A stretch of DNA of 64,000 nt from an uncultured Lachnospiraceae bacterium (GTDB lineage Bacteria > Bacillota > Clostridia > Lachnospirales > Lachnospiraceae), in assembly GCA_910584685.1 (NCBI GenBank), contig CAJUAO010000005.1, forward strand, positions 102,453 through 166,452, in the 5' to 3' direction. This document shows, piece by piece, positions 34,077-42,705 of this stretch; position 1 is the stretch's first letter, and each line of letters opens with the position of its first letter. The notes under the pieces were generated by a model. It made no database searches, was not told the DNA's origin, and saw only the letters and a program-made list of their open reading frames with translations. The position numbers and the translations under genes were made by a program.

Positions 34077-34105
34077 TTGAAATTCCTGTCAAACTGTGGT
34101 AGTAT
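34077..34105 (+). promoter_or_regulatory. Promoter of the holin-like toxin mRNA
   Basis: TTGAAA (34077), 17 bases, TAGTAT (34100). It predicts a leader of about 85 bases that contains CCTCCC able to mask the GGGAGG ribosome site of the toxin. Confidence 0.6.
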
Positions 34106-34196
34106 TTCAACTATGGAAAAGTGCACATGACAGGGGCGGCAACCTCCCGAATCAGTGACCGGTTTACCGGAATACATAGGAAGGGAGGTGCGTATC

Positions 34197-34313
34197 ATGA
34201 CAGCTGCGGATATTATTTTAATATTCATTGAGATTATTAGCTTGCTGATGTCCTTTGGAAGTTTGATTGTTGCGTTTCTGACTTTTCTCAATAAGAGAAG
34301 TAAGAAAAAATAA
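34197..34313 (+). CDS. Holin-like type I toxin peptide (38 residues)
   Basis: The reading frame encodes a 38-residue peptide: short N-terminus (MTAADIILIFIEI), a single hydrophobic helix ISLLMSFGSLIVAFLTFL and a basic tail NKRSKKK. This matches the Firmicutes putative holin-like toxin family (Hol_Tox, core motif LMISFG-like). AAGGGAGG lies about 8 bases upstream of the ATG. It has its own promoter, and a convergent antisense RNA gene overlaps its 3' end, which is the standard layout of a type I toxin-antitoxin system in which RNA pairing blocks the toxin message. Confidence 0.75.
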   Translation: MTAADIILIFIEIISLLMSFGSLIVAFLTFLNKRSKKK

Positions 34314-34442
34314 AAATGCCTAACCTGTCTGCCAACAGGTTAGGCGGTACTCAATAGAGCATTTTCCCAATCGAGAGGCATCCACCCTTGTAGTGGGTGC
34401 TTTTCTTATATTCAATATATCATAATTTGTGCAAAGTTTCAA
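34305..34442 (-). ncRNA. Antisense RNA antitoxin opposite the holin-like toxin
   Basis: On the minus strand a promoter TTGAAA (34442-34437), 17 bases, TATATT (34419-34414) starts a transcript near 34407. After about 60 bases it reaches GCCTAACCTGT/ACAGGTTAGGC (34345-34318), followed by a T-rich run (complement of 34305-34317), an intrinsic terminator. The RNA of about 100 bases overlaps the 3' end of the toxin mRNA. The assignment is by architecture only. Confidence 0.65.
34378..34404 (+). terminator. Terminator of the toxin mRNA
   Basis: GCATCCAC pairs with GTGGGTGC (one wobble) and is followed by TTTTCTT. The segment lies within the antisense RNA gene, so the two transcripts share about 100 bases. 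Confidence 0.7.
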
Positions 34443-34449
34443 GTGCTTT

Positions 34450-34527
34450 TTATGGCGGCAGTGTACGGAAGAACTGGTTGAGCCTGTCGACTAACTTCTG
34501 GTCCTTGGCCAGGTACAGGCATGGGCG
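34450..34527 (-). pseudogene. Gene remnant on the minus strand
   Basis: A GC-richer stretch than its surroundings reads on the minus strand as CLYLAKDQKLVDRLNQFF RTLPP then stop. It has no start and is cut off by the next gene's upstream region. It looks like the tail of a lost mobile-element gene; the family was not identified. Confidence 0.3.
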
Positions 34528-34545
34528 AGGAAGGAGAGAATTTTT

Positions 34546-35193
34546 ATGTTTGAGTATATTGCAAAAGAAGAGGTAGACGGGTACAAAGCCTATTGCAGTA
34601 GTGTATTAAACAGACTGAAGATGGAAATAGAAAAAGAGTATGACATCAAGGCCTTTAATATTGGTAAGCAAATGGTTAAATGGGCTATATATGATGATGC
34701 TGCCCAGACAAATGTTCAAGTAAAGAAATTTGGATTACAAAATACTAAAGAATGGTTTGTATCAGCCATTCAGAATTGGGCATTGCTGCTGCAAGAAACA
34801 CAGCCATTAGATTATCCGCTGTCAATAGATACATGGAGTTCTGTATCTAATGGAAAAGATCAGAACGATCAGGTTGAAAATATGAAGCAGTATTATAAGA
34901 ATAATAAATTCCAGCTTATGTATGTTAATACACCGAATATAGCTGCAATAATCATTTTTGTTTTATCGATTGGATTAGCTTTTATTACGCCATATTCATT
35001 AGCTGCTACTGTTGTAGCGCTTGTATTTTTAATATTTAGAGTTGTTAAAGCAAATAAGGATTATCCTGCACGGGTAAATGTTTCTCTGGAATTGTTGAAT
35101 CAAAGTATGGTGGAACTTGCAGATTACAAACAATTCTATACAGATTCAACGGAGAAGAAGGATGTTTTATTAAGTAAAATAGAATTTTTATAA
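34546..35193 (+). CDS. Hypothetical membrane-hairpin protein, gene 1 of the AAA+ cluster
   Basis: This 215-residue protein is not recognised. Residues 1-125 look soluble and helical. Two closely spaced hydrophobic segments (about 128-146 and 149-165, IAAIIIFVLSIGLAFITPYS and onward) form a hairpin. A helical C-terminal part follows (about 170-215). Ribosome site AAGGAGAG precedes the ATG. It is the first of five same-strand genes with gaps of 2-24 bases, so it is probably the operon head. The hairpin resembles that of the fifth gene product, suggesting both act at the membrane. Confidence 0.6.
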   Translation: MFEYIAKEEVDGYKAYCSSVLNRLKMEIEKEYDIKAFNIGKQMVKWAIYDDAAQTNVQVKKFGLQNTKEWFVSAIQNWALLLQETQPLDYPLSIDTWSSVSNGKDQNDQVENMKQYYKNNKFQLMYVNTPNIAAIIIFVLSIGLAFITPYSLAATVVALVFLIFRVVKANKDYPARVNVSLELLNQSMVELADYKQFYTDSTEKKDVLLSKIEFL

Positions 35194-35217
35194 GATGTGA
35201 TTGAAAGGAGAAGTAAC

Positions 35218-35388
35218 ATGGATAATGAAATGAATTTAGAATTAGGTGAGATGCTTGAGCAGAGAATTCAGGAGAATTTCAGTTCAAACGAGAGCAATAC
35301 ATATGATGTTTCAGACGAGAGGCTTAGGGAGATGAATAAAAAACTCCCAAACTGGAGCCTTGAGCCTCCATTTGGCTTTTTAAAATAA
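35218..35388 (+). CDS. Small acidic protein (56 residues), gene 2 of the AAA+ cluster
   Basis: The protein is acidic and polar for its first 40 residues and ends with a distinctive hydrophobic tail, PNWSLEPPFGFLK. Such an exposed C-terminal tail could be a docking or recognition signal. AAAGGAG lies about 8 bases before the ATG; an in-frame start at 35197 would precede that site. The stop is 3 bases before the next gene. No family is recognised. Confidence 0.55.
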   Translation: MDNEMNLELGEMLEQRIQENFSSNESNTYDVSDERLREMNKKLPNWSLEPPFGFLK

Positions 35389-35391
35389 GCT

Positions 35392-35883
35392 ATGGATAAT
35401 GTGAAATATATTTCATATTCGGATTGGATTTCTTTGATCTCCAGTGTGATGATAAAAGGATTGGCGTGCGAAGAACTTAATGAATTAAAAGTGACATATC
35501 CTCATTCAGTTGGCAATTCGTATGACACGATGATATATAACCAATTGGCAAAGCTTGAGGAATATATGCTAAAAGAAACAGTTGGTTGTTTTCAAAAGCA
35601 AATGACATTGTGTTTGGAGGAGAGGGATTTAGAAATGGCAGAAATGGCATTTTCAAGATTTAGAAAACATTATAAAAACTGTATGTTCTTTTTACAGATT
35701 CCGGATTATTTGGAATCTGTAAAAAGCAAGATGTCCAGTGAGATTATAAGAAATTTGAATTCTTTTATAGAATTATTTACAAAGTATCTAAAAAAGATAG
35801 AATGTGCAGATAATAGCATATTTATACAGGACTACGTTTATATTTGTAAAAAGAATTTGAAAAAAATAAAAAGTATGTATTAG
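35392..35883 (+). CDS. Hypothetical helical protein, gene 3 of the AAA+ cluster
   Basis: A 163-residue soluble protein, predicted almost wholly helical, with Cys residues scattered through it and a basic C-terminus (KKNLKKIKSMY). It lacks a clear ribosome site of its own and starts 3 bases after the previous stop, so translation is probably coupled. It ends 11 bases before the ATPase start. No family is recognised. Confidence 0.55.
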   Translation: MDNVKYISYSDWISLISSVMIKGLACEELNELKVTYPHSVGNSYDTMIYNQLAKLEEYMLKETVGCFQKQMTLCLEERDLEMAEMAFSRFRKHYKNCMFFLQIPDYLESVKSKMSSEIIRNLNSFIELFTKYLKKIECADNSIFIQDYVYICKKNLKKIKSMY

Positions 35884-35894
35884 AGGTGTTAGTT

Positions 35895-37388
35895 ATGTCA
35901 AATTTTGCCGAGGCAAAAAAGGAGCTAGTTAATTACATATATGCAAGAACACCGCTCGTCATTATTCATTCAGATGAGAGGGAACGTGTAGAAAGAATGC
36001 TGAATGAAATTTCAAATGATAGTCAAATCAGTATGCTTTATTATACTGATGCAAAACAGGTTAAATGTCTCGGCACAAAGGGAGATAGTATTGATACGGA
36101 GGATGAGCCGTTAGGATATTTTCTTAAGAAGCTTAAAAAGCAGAGAAACTTGAATATAGTTTTGGGAGATGTGCGTAGAATTTCGGATGATAATGCATAT
36201 TCACGGGAATTGATGAATATACTATATATGGCGAAGGAAAATAATGGGGTTGTTGTATTAATAACTACTGATCAGGCATGGAGCCGGATTTCATCCTTTG
36301 GAATGGTTATATCACTTGATTTACCCGATAGCCAAGAACGAATCAGTCAGATACGAAAATTCATTAAAATGTATTCCGGAAGATTTACAATTGACTGGCA
36401 GGAACAGGATATTATACATGCTGCTGCATTGTTACGAGGCTTCTCTGAAATTCAGATAGAAAATATGTTGGCTTCAGAAATTATAGGAAATCAGGGCTTG
36501 CAAAGGGACAAGATGTATAGGTTCGTTTTGCAAAAGGAACGTTTATATCCAAAGATGGGAGCAGTTCAACACATAAATGTAAATAGAACATATAAGGTTT
36601 CTGGTATGGAAAGGTTAAAAAAGTGGCTTGATGAAAAAAAGAGAGTTTTCTTTTTGCCGGAAGAGCAGTTGGACGAATATGAACTTAGCGCACCGAAGGG
36701 GATTTTACTTGTTGGAGTTCCAGGATGCGGAAAATCGCTGACCGCAAAGTTAGTTGCACAAGAATGGGAGCTTCCACTATTTAGATTTGATATAGGCTCT
36801 GTCTTTGATAAATGGCTGGGTGAAAGTGAAAAGAAAATGAGAGAAGCTCTTCAATTTATTGAAAACATATCTCCTTGTGTTCTTTGGATAGATGAAATTG
36901 AGAAGGTGCTTTCAACAACTGACTCTGGAAACGAAACCGGAAAAAGAGTGTTAGGGGAATTTCTTTTTTGGATTCAGGAGTCATCGAATAAGGTTTTTAT
37001 GGTGGCAACAGCAAATAATGTAAACGCATTGCCATATGAGTTGTATAGAAAAGGGCGTTTTTCAGAGGTATTTTATGCCGGTCTCCCTAATGCCAGGGAA
37101 AGAAGAAGTGTTCTTAAGCAGTATATAACGGGATCGTTAAAATGTTCACCATCTGATGAGTTACTTGAGAAGCTGGTAAATATGACAGAGCGATATTCAT
37201 ATGCGGATATTGAAACTGCAGTTAAGGAAGTAGCACAGCAGATGCTTATCCAAGAAACACACACAATTGATGATGGATTGCTGGTTAAGTCAATTGAATC
37301 AATTATTCCAATTTCAACTATTAACAATGAACTTGTTTTAGAAATTGAAGAATGGGGAAAAGAACGGGCAATTAATGTATCGATTTAG
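35895..37388 (+). CDS. AAA+ ATPase, Ycf46-like, gene 4 of the AAA+ cluster
   Basis: The 497-residue protein has an N-terminal Ycf46-like domain (ARTPLVIIHSDERERVERML) and a classical AAA+ module. Its Walker A is GVPGCGKSL near 274, Walker B VLWIDEIEK near 331, sensor 1 FMVATANNVN, and arginine-finger region LYRKGRFSEVF. A lid follows. Ycf46-type ATPases of cyanobacteria and other bacteria are poorly understood and lack the protease domain of FtsH. The ATG at 35895 is favoured by GAGG 8 bases upstream. It probably remodels one of the cluster partners. Confidence 0.8.
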   Translation: MSNFAEAKKELVNYIYARTPLVIIHSDERERVERMLNEISNDSQISMLYYTDAKQVKCLGTKGDSIDTEDEPLGYFLKKLKKQRNLNIVLGDVRRISDDNAYSRELMNILYMAKENNGVVVLITTDQAWSRISSFGMVISLDLPDSQERISQIRKFIKMYSGRFTIDWQEQDIIHAAALLRGFSEIQIENMLASEIIGNQGLQRDKMYRFVLQKERLYPKMGAVQHINVNRTYKVSGMERLKKWLDEKKRVFFLPEEQLDEYELSAPKGILLVGVPGCGKSLTAKLVAQEWELPLFRFDIGSVFDKWLGESEKKMREALQFIENISPCVLWIDEIEKVLSTTDSGNETGKRVLGEFLFWIQESSNKVFMVATANNVNALPYELYRKGRFSEVFYAGLPNARERRSVLKQYITGSLKCSPSDELLEKLVNMTERYSYADIETAVKEVAQQMLIQETHTIDDGLLVKSIESIIPISTINNELVLEIEEWGKERAINVSI

Positions 37389-37405
37389 AAAGGAAGGCGA
37401 AAAAA

Positions 37406-39121
37406 TTGGGCAATTATGAATTAAGAGCTGAAGTAAGCAGACTTGAGTCTGAGCTTAGAGGCATTGAACGAGAGAATAATGCATTGAGATCAGAGATAAG
37501 TTCTATAGTTAACAGCGTTAATCAAGCAGAAAGAAATTTGACTGATTACAATAAGCATATAAGAAATATTTTAGATAATGCCAATGGAACCATTAACAGA
37601 TCTATAAATCGTGCTTTAGATGCATATGAACTTCAAGGACAAATCGACAAACTTTATGTTCGTTATAAGAATGTAGAGTTAGCAAATAAAAAAATACGAG
37701 CGCTTAATAATAAGAAGTATTATGACTTTAATAATTTTAGAACGGTTAGAAAAATTGTTCAGGGAATGATGGACAACCTTGATTTGAATATGGTTAATGA
37801 TTCAATTATTTATAAATCCATTGAAAGGCAGCATTTAAAAACACCGGATTTTTGGCTCACACCGGTATTATTAAGCGTTATGGCTTGGAAAAATGATGAT
37901 AAATTGTTGGCAGACAGAGCTATTGCGGAAGCTATAAAATTAGATATGAAGAATTCTTGCATGTTCTATATGATATTTAATATGAGAATGGGGCGAGACA
38001 GCGCTGCAGTAAAGTGGTTTTTAGAGTATCAAAAATGTGAACTTAAGGGTAGTGATGAAAATATATTCCTTATGTTGTTTTCATTAATTAGTAAAACACT
38101 TTCAGATACTGTAGACGATGGTACTGCCAGGTTGATTTCTGATTACATTCATAGACTGATTGTAGAATGTGCAAAAAAAGAGGGATATAGCGAAGATGAT
38201 GTTGTTGGACTGATTTGCTCAAAAATGACTTCATTACTTAAGCCTGAGTCATATGATTTACCTGCTTTGGCAAAATATTGTAAGGATTATAATAGCATGA
38301 ATAGAATGTCCAATTATGCTAATAACAACTACAATATTCTTGAATTTATTATGAAAATAAAGAATGTTCCAATAGCTGAAAGAAATACCTATCTGAAAGA
38401 ATACCTGAACGAGTTGTTAGCCAAGCCGAACGATGTTGAAATTGAAACATACAATGAAATTGAATACAACGAATTTGTTATTCAATTAAGTGGTAATGTT
38501 GAACAGGCAAAAGAAAAATTTGATGCAGAGCTGTTGAGAAGAGAATCAGAGTTAAATATTATTTCAAGTATCATTGGATGGATTTATGATTTTGGAAACG
38601 ATGAAGTTAATGGTCAGATGCGTTTGAACATGTTCACTCTTGTGAAGACCTTGCAGGAGAAAGCCGCAGATTTATATTTTAAAAATTATCGTTCGATGTA
38701 TAAAGATGTTCGTCCTGTACAGATTCTTGATTACAGTACAGATGTGAATTTCACTCAAGAAACTGCTGAAAATAGTAAAGTCGAATCGTTTTATCAGGAA
38801 CAACAACAAGAGGAATTGGCAACTGTTAAGAATTTGAATGCATATATAGCTTTTGGCGCTGCTGCAGCATGTGGAATAGCCTCTCCTTTTTTTAGTTTAT
38901 TTTTATTGCTTGGTACCGGTATCGGTATTATAACTGGAGTGGGTGTACTTATTGCCAATAATTTTAAGAAGAAAAATATTGTGCTTAGAATTCAAAAACA
39001 GAAATCTAATGTATTGGAAATCCTACATAAGATGTATATTGAATATGAACAGTTTAAGAGAATCTATACGGAAAGAGATGCAATTTCTGAGAGAATTATG
39101 GAGGAATTTGCTAAGCTATAG
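37406..39121 (+). CDS. Large coiled-coil membrane protein, gene 5 of the AAA+ cluster
   Basis: This 571-residue protein has an N-terminal coiled coil (about 3-60: LRAEVSRLESELRGIERENN), a long helical, TPR-like middle (about 130-480) and a hydrophobic hairpin near 490-525 (ending GTGIGIITGVGVLIAN). A second coiled coil of about 45 residues follows. The TTG start has AGGAAGG 8 bases upstream. The layout of coiled coil, helical repeats and membrane hairpin resembles membrane-shaping or scaffold proteins. No family is recognised and no GTP-binding motif is seen. Confidence 0.6.
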   Translation: MGNYELRAEVSRLESELRGIERENNALRSEISSIVNSVNQAERNLTDYNKHIRNILDNANGTINRSINRALDAYELQGQIDKLYVRYKNVELANKKIRALNNKKYYDFNNFRTVRKIVQGMMDNLDLNMVNDSIIYKSIERQHLKTPDFWLTPVLLSVMAWKNDDKLLADRAIAEAIKLDMKNSCMFYMIFNMRMGRDSAAVKWFLEYQKCELKGSDENIFLMLFSLISKTLSDTVDDGTARLISDYIHRLIVECAKKEGYSEDDVVGLICSKMTSLLKPESYDLPALAKYCKDYNSMNRMSNYANNNYNILEFIMKIKNVPIAERNTYLKEYLNELLAKPNDVEIETYNEIEYNEFVIQLSGNVEQAKEKFDAELLRRESELNIISSIIGWIYDFGNDEVNGQMRLNMFTLVKTLQEKAADLYFKNYRSMYKDVRPVQILDYSTDVNFTQETAENSKVESFYQEQQQEELATVKNLNAYIAFGAAAACGIASPFFSLFLLLGTGIGIITGVGVLIANNFKKKNIVLRIQKQKSNVLEILHKMYIEYEQFKRIYTERDAISERIMEEFAKL

Positions 39122-39234
39122 ATGGATTTAAAAAGAGGCTGTTGAAAAAATAGATTAATAATTAGTGATATGCTCCCAGATTTTTTTGTAATCATGAACA
39201 AAGGTGTTGTTTAGTTAGGGTTTCAGGGAACGGG

Positions 39235-39245
39235 GTCGAATAGTA
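39235..39245 (+). other. Possible attachment site 3 (partial)
   Basis: GTCGAATAGTA shares TCGAATAGTA with site 2 at 32400 and lies exactly where accessory genes stop and ordinary chromosome resumes. It is shorter and weaker than site 2. Confidence 0.35.
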
Positions 39246-39250
39246 AATAG

Positions 39251-39296
39251 AAAGCCGGAAGACACAATGAATAATGAGTTTTCCGGCTTCTTCTAA
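39251..39296. terminator. Bidirectional terminator at the right edge of the island region
   Basis: AAAGCCGGAA and TTCCGGCTTC pair perfectly over nine bases, with a T-rich stretch to the right and A-rich to the left. It serves the rightward AAA+ cluster and the leftward GNAT gene. Confidence 0.8.
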
Positions 39297-39316
39297 ACAG
39301 AATAACCTTTCTCCGA

Positions 39317-39790
39317 TTATAGGCAGCACACCATAATGTACTCTTCTTCATTCTCCCTTATAATCTCAAAGCCCACCTTTTGATACAGCTTTGCCGCATA
39401 ATTAGCTTTCTGAACGGAAAGGGAAACCTGGCTATACCCATGTGATTTAAGCAGAGCAAGAATTTTTTTTATCATGGCGGTTCCAATGCCAAAGCCACGG
39501 TATTCTTTATAAAGAGATATTGCCAAAGAGGGCGTTTTATCATCTATATGTCCGTAATCGTTCATAATGCGGACCCAGACAGCTCCGGCAATTTTACCGT
39601 CAACCTCTGATACTAATCCCCAATCATCTTTTTCTTCTCCGAAATGCTCAACATAAATTTGCAATTCAGGGGATGTAATAATGGTTTTAGGTGGAGGTTG
39701 GACACCCTCGGGAATAAAGATTGCTTCATATAAAAAACTATCCAATAACGGATATTCCTTTTTTTGTATTTCACGTATCGTTACTTTCAT
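39317..39790 (-). CDS. GNAT-family N-acetyltransferase
   Basis: The 157-residue protein has the GNAT acetyl-CoA signature LYKEYRGFGIGTAMIKKIL (R/Q-x-x-G-x-G/A) near 95-113 and a C-terminal AAKLYQKVGFEII element. The start at 39790 has GAAAGG about 8 bases upstream on the minus strand; an upstream extension lacks support. The substrate is unknown. Confidence 0.88.
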   Translation of the reverse strand: MKVTIREIQKKEYPLLDSFLYEAIFIPEGVQPPPKTIITSPELQIYVEHFGEEKDDWGLVSEVDGKIAGAVWVRIMNDYGHIDDKTPSLAISLYKEYRGFGIGTAMIKKILALLKSHGYSQVSLSVQKANYAAKLYQKVGFEIIRENEEEYIMVCCL

Positions 39791-40088
39791 AGCTGACCTT
39801 TCAATTCTGCGTTTTTCACATATTCTAGCATAATTCGGATAATACAGCAATAAAAACTTATTAGAAGATACAGCAAGATAAAGCTGGACTTATCAGAAGA
39901 TAAAGCCGGATTGCCAGCAGGGAGTGGGAGTACATGTGCAGCTGAAAAATAGGAAATATAGAGTCCAGTGGCTGCTATGCCTTATGTTTTTGTAGAAAAT
40001 AAAAAATGAAAGTGATATAATCAGATATATTGTCATACTGACACAATAACCAATGAAATAAAAAATGCTTTTAGGAGGAACTTATAAA

Positions 40089-40664
40089 ATGAAAAATAAT
40101 ATCGTTATTGCAGGTGTTCCGAGGGCTGGGAAAAGCACAATCTGCCACCGTCTGTCAAAACAGTACGGATATCAGCATGTTAGCATGGATTCAATAATAG
40201 CGGGATTTGAAAAGTGTTTCCCTGAAACAGGGGTGAATACTTACGCCGGATTATCCTCTATGGATACCTTACGCTTAATCAGCGGAAAGATGGCGCCTTT
40301 TATCCGGGCGATGCTTGACAGTGGAGAATATGATGAGTTTAGTCCCGGTATGGCGCTTGATATATATCAGCTTTTACCGGAGGATTATATGAAATATATT
40401 CATGGAGCCAACTGTGAAATTTTCTATTTTATTACGTCAGACGTGACGCCGGAGGAAAGGTTTGCAATTCAAAAGAAATATGATACGGAAAAGGATTACA
40501 GCTTTTATAAATCAGATGAAGAGCTTTTAGAGGGCGCAGGGTATATTGTGGAGCAAAGCATATGTATGAAGGAGCAATGTCAAAAATATGGTTTGCCATA
40601 TTTTGAAACTGCAAGAGATAGGGAAAAAACATTCTGCCGCTTTTTACAGGATTTTAATTTTTAA
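40089..40664 (+). CDS. P-loop kinase-like NTPase
   Basis: This 191-residue protein begins with Walker A GVPRAGKSTICHRL and continues with a short DSIIAGFEKCFPE element. It resembles adenylate or shikimate kinase-type P-loop proteins of unassigned substrate. TAGGAGGA precedes the ATG. It sits in a stretch of small accessory enzymes, many of them acetyltransferases. Confidence 0.75.
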   Translation: MKNNIVIAGVPRAGKSTICHRLSKQYGYQHVSMDSIIAGFEKCFPETGVNTYAGLSSMDTLRLISGKMAPFIRAMLDSGEYDEFSPGMALDIYQLLPEDYMKYIHGANCEIFYFITSDVTPEERFAIQKKYDTEKDYSFYKSDEELLEGAGYIVEQSICMKEQCQKYGLPYFETARDREKTFCRFLQDFNF

Positions 40665-40795
40665 AATCGGAAGAACAGCTAGAACTGTTTTTGAAGCTAT
40701 TTTTGAAACTATTTTTAAAAAACTTTTTTGGGCAGGTATTTTGAAGGAATATGAGAGAGCAGATAAGAAAATATTAGAAAAATGGAGCCGTAAGC

Positions 40796-41487
40796 ATGAC
40801 TAATAAATTGGTTTTTATGAAGGATTTATCAAAGAAAGAAATATATGAAATATTTAAAATGGCAGACAGGCTTGTAAATAAAGAAGACACGGCAGGATTA
40901 CTTTACGGCAGGACAGTAGTGTTATTCTTTCCCGAGAGCAGTATTCGTACAAGAGTAACCTTTGAAAAAGGAATTCAGGAGTTAGGCGGCAAAACTATTC
41001 TTTTTCCGCCGTCAGCCCTTGATAAAAAAGAGAGCATAGAGGATGTAATAGGATACTTGGAGAATTGGGCGGATGCTGTAGTTGTGAGGCATAGGGATAT
41101 TAACGTTGTAAAAAATATGGCGCAATATGCAGATATTCCGGTAATAAATGCAATGACTAAAGAAAACCATCCCTGTGAAATTATTACGGATTTGTATGCA
41201 TTGTCAAAGCTTATACAAATATGGAGGATGCAATTTTGGGAAAGGACATTATATGTACCGACTCTGTACCGGATAATGCGAAGGCTGATTTTAAGGACTA
41301 TCAGGTTACTTTGGAGCATATGGCAAAAGCAAATAAGGGGGCTGTATTAAATCCGTGTCCGCCTTTCTTTAGAGGAGAAGAGGTTTCAGAGGAGGTAATA
41401 AAGAGTGATTTTTTTGTGGGTTATGTGTTTAAAAAGTACTTAGTTGAGGTGCAGCAGGCAATTTTATGTTATTTGTTGGAGCATTAA
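40796..41487 (+). pseudogene. Aspartate/ornithine carbamoyltransferase-like pseudogene
   Basis: The first frame encodes a carbamoyl-phosphate-binding domain with the SxRTR motif (FPESSIRTRVTFEKG) and HPCEIITDLYALSKL. It then runs out of homology at about 41215. The matching C-terminal half (GKDIICTDSVPDN, LNPCPPFFRGEEV, VQQAILCYLLEH) continues in another frame from 41221. Roughly 60-100 residues of the middle are missing, so this is an internal deletion with a frameshift. It is probably non-functional unless the window contains a sequencing or assembly error. Confidence 0.8.
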
Positions 41488-41651
41488 ATAATGAGATTAT
41501 TGTGTTAATAGGGTAAAATATAAGCTATAGGCAGGTATTGTCCGTGGCTTGCTAAAAAATGAAAATTTTTTATTTCTTACTTGATACAATAAGATTTTTA
41601 CCTTTTTGGCACATAATTATAATAAGAAATATTACAGGAGATATTAAAAGT

Positions 41652-42110
41652 ATGGTAAGAGAAGCAAATAAAAATGATTTAAAAGAAATATTAAAGCTAT
41701 ACCTTTATCTTCATGAGAGCAGCGTACCGGAGGATTCAGAGCAGCTTAAGAACACTTGGGACAATATTATAAATGATACAAACCATCATCTGATTGTCTG
41801 TGAAATTGACGGTAAGATTGTGGCGTCGTGTGTATGTGTGATTATTTCTAACCTTACGAGAAATGTCCGTCCGTATGCGTTTGTGGAAAATGTGGTGACT
41901 CATGGAAAATATAGAAATATGGGGTATGGTACTAAATGCTTAGATTTTGCAAAGCAGATTGCAGAAGAAAATCATTGCTATAAGATTATGCTGCTTACAG
42001 GCTCAAAGGATGAAAGCACATTAAATTTCTATCGAAACGCCGGATATAACAGCTCGGATAAAACTGCTTTTATTCAGTGGATTGACATGCAGGGCGGTGA
42101 GAAAATATGA
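41652..42110 (+). CDS. GNAT-family N-acetyltransferase
   Basis: This 152-residue protein has a GNAT core: VREANKNDLKEILKL start, VVTHGKYRNMGYGTKCLDFA acetyl-CoA loop and STLNFYRNAGYN ending. ATG at 41652 is chosen because AGGAG lies about 11 bases upstream and the family start follows. It overlaps the next acetyltransferase gene by four bases (ATGA). Confidence 0.9.
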   Translation: MVREANKNDLKEILKLYLYLHESSVPEDSEQLKNTWDNIINDTNHHLIVCEIDGKIVASCVCVIISNLTRNVRPYAFVENVVTHGKYRNMGYGTKCLDFAKQIAEENHCYKIMLLTGSKDESTLNFYRNAGYNSSDKTAFIQWIDMQGGEKI

Positions 42111-42586
42111 TATATGAGTTGGCAAAGGAAGAGGATTTACAGGCTGTATATGATGTGGTGCAGCATACCATAAGAACAATATATCCAAAATATTACCCGG
42201 CGGAGGTGGTGGATTTTTTCTGCGAGCATCATAGCAAGGCTGCCATATTAAACGACATTAAAAACGGTTATGTAAGCGTGCTTAAAATAGATGAAAATAT
42301 TGCAGGAACAGGCTGTTTTGAGGATAATCATATCACAAGGGTTTATGTTTTGCCTGAGCATCAAAAAAAGGGTTATGGTACGTTTATTATAAAAAATATA
42401 GAAGCCCGGATTAGTAAAAAATATGATAAAGCATATTTGGATGCGTCCCTGCCGGCAGCCGCTCTTTATGAAAAATTAGGATATTCTACAGTAAAGCATG
42501 AGCGTTATCCTGTGAAAAACGGAGTGGTGCTTGTGTATGAAGTTATGGAAAAAGAACTCAATAAAGCTTCCATTAATATAAATTAA
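42107..42586 (+). CDS. GNAT-family N-acetyltransferase
   Basis: The 159-residue protein has a GNAT fold with loop VLPEHQKKGYGTFIIKNIE and terminal LPAAALYEKLGYST. It is translationally coupled to the acetyltransferase upstream. The substrate is unknown. Confidence 0.9.
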   Translation: MIYELAKEEDLQAVYDVVQHTIRTIYPKYYPAEVVDFFCEHHSKAAILNDIKNGYVSVLKIDENIAGTGCFEDNHITRVYVLPEHQKKGYGTFIIKNIEARISKKYDKAYLDASLPAAALYEKLGYSTVKHERYPVKNGVVLVYEVMEKELNKASININ

Positions 42587-42705
42587 AATGAAAAAGTGAA
42601 AAAAACTTATTATAAAAAATATATTTAAAAATATAAAACGGGATATGAAGACAAAAACAGAGAAATATAATGTGTGTTGAATGTGCGTGTGGTTAAAAAC
42701 TGTTT

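Noticed and set aside
26158..39250. Integrase or relaxase gene for the islands
   Set aside because: None of the frames in this interval shows tyrosine or serine recombinase or relaxase motifs; the islands appear to have lost them.
39867..39880. ATTAGAAGATA resembling the first 11 bases of the CRISPR repeat
   Set aside because: The match stops before the CCCC-GATA-GGGG core and there is no second copy; chance similarity.
40588..40803. 71-residue frame bridging the kinase and carbamoyltransferase genes
   Set aside because: It overlaps the end of the kinase gene in another frame, has no ribosome site and repeats simple FxxIFxxIF sequence.
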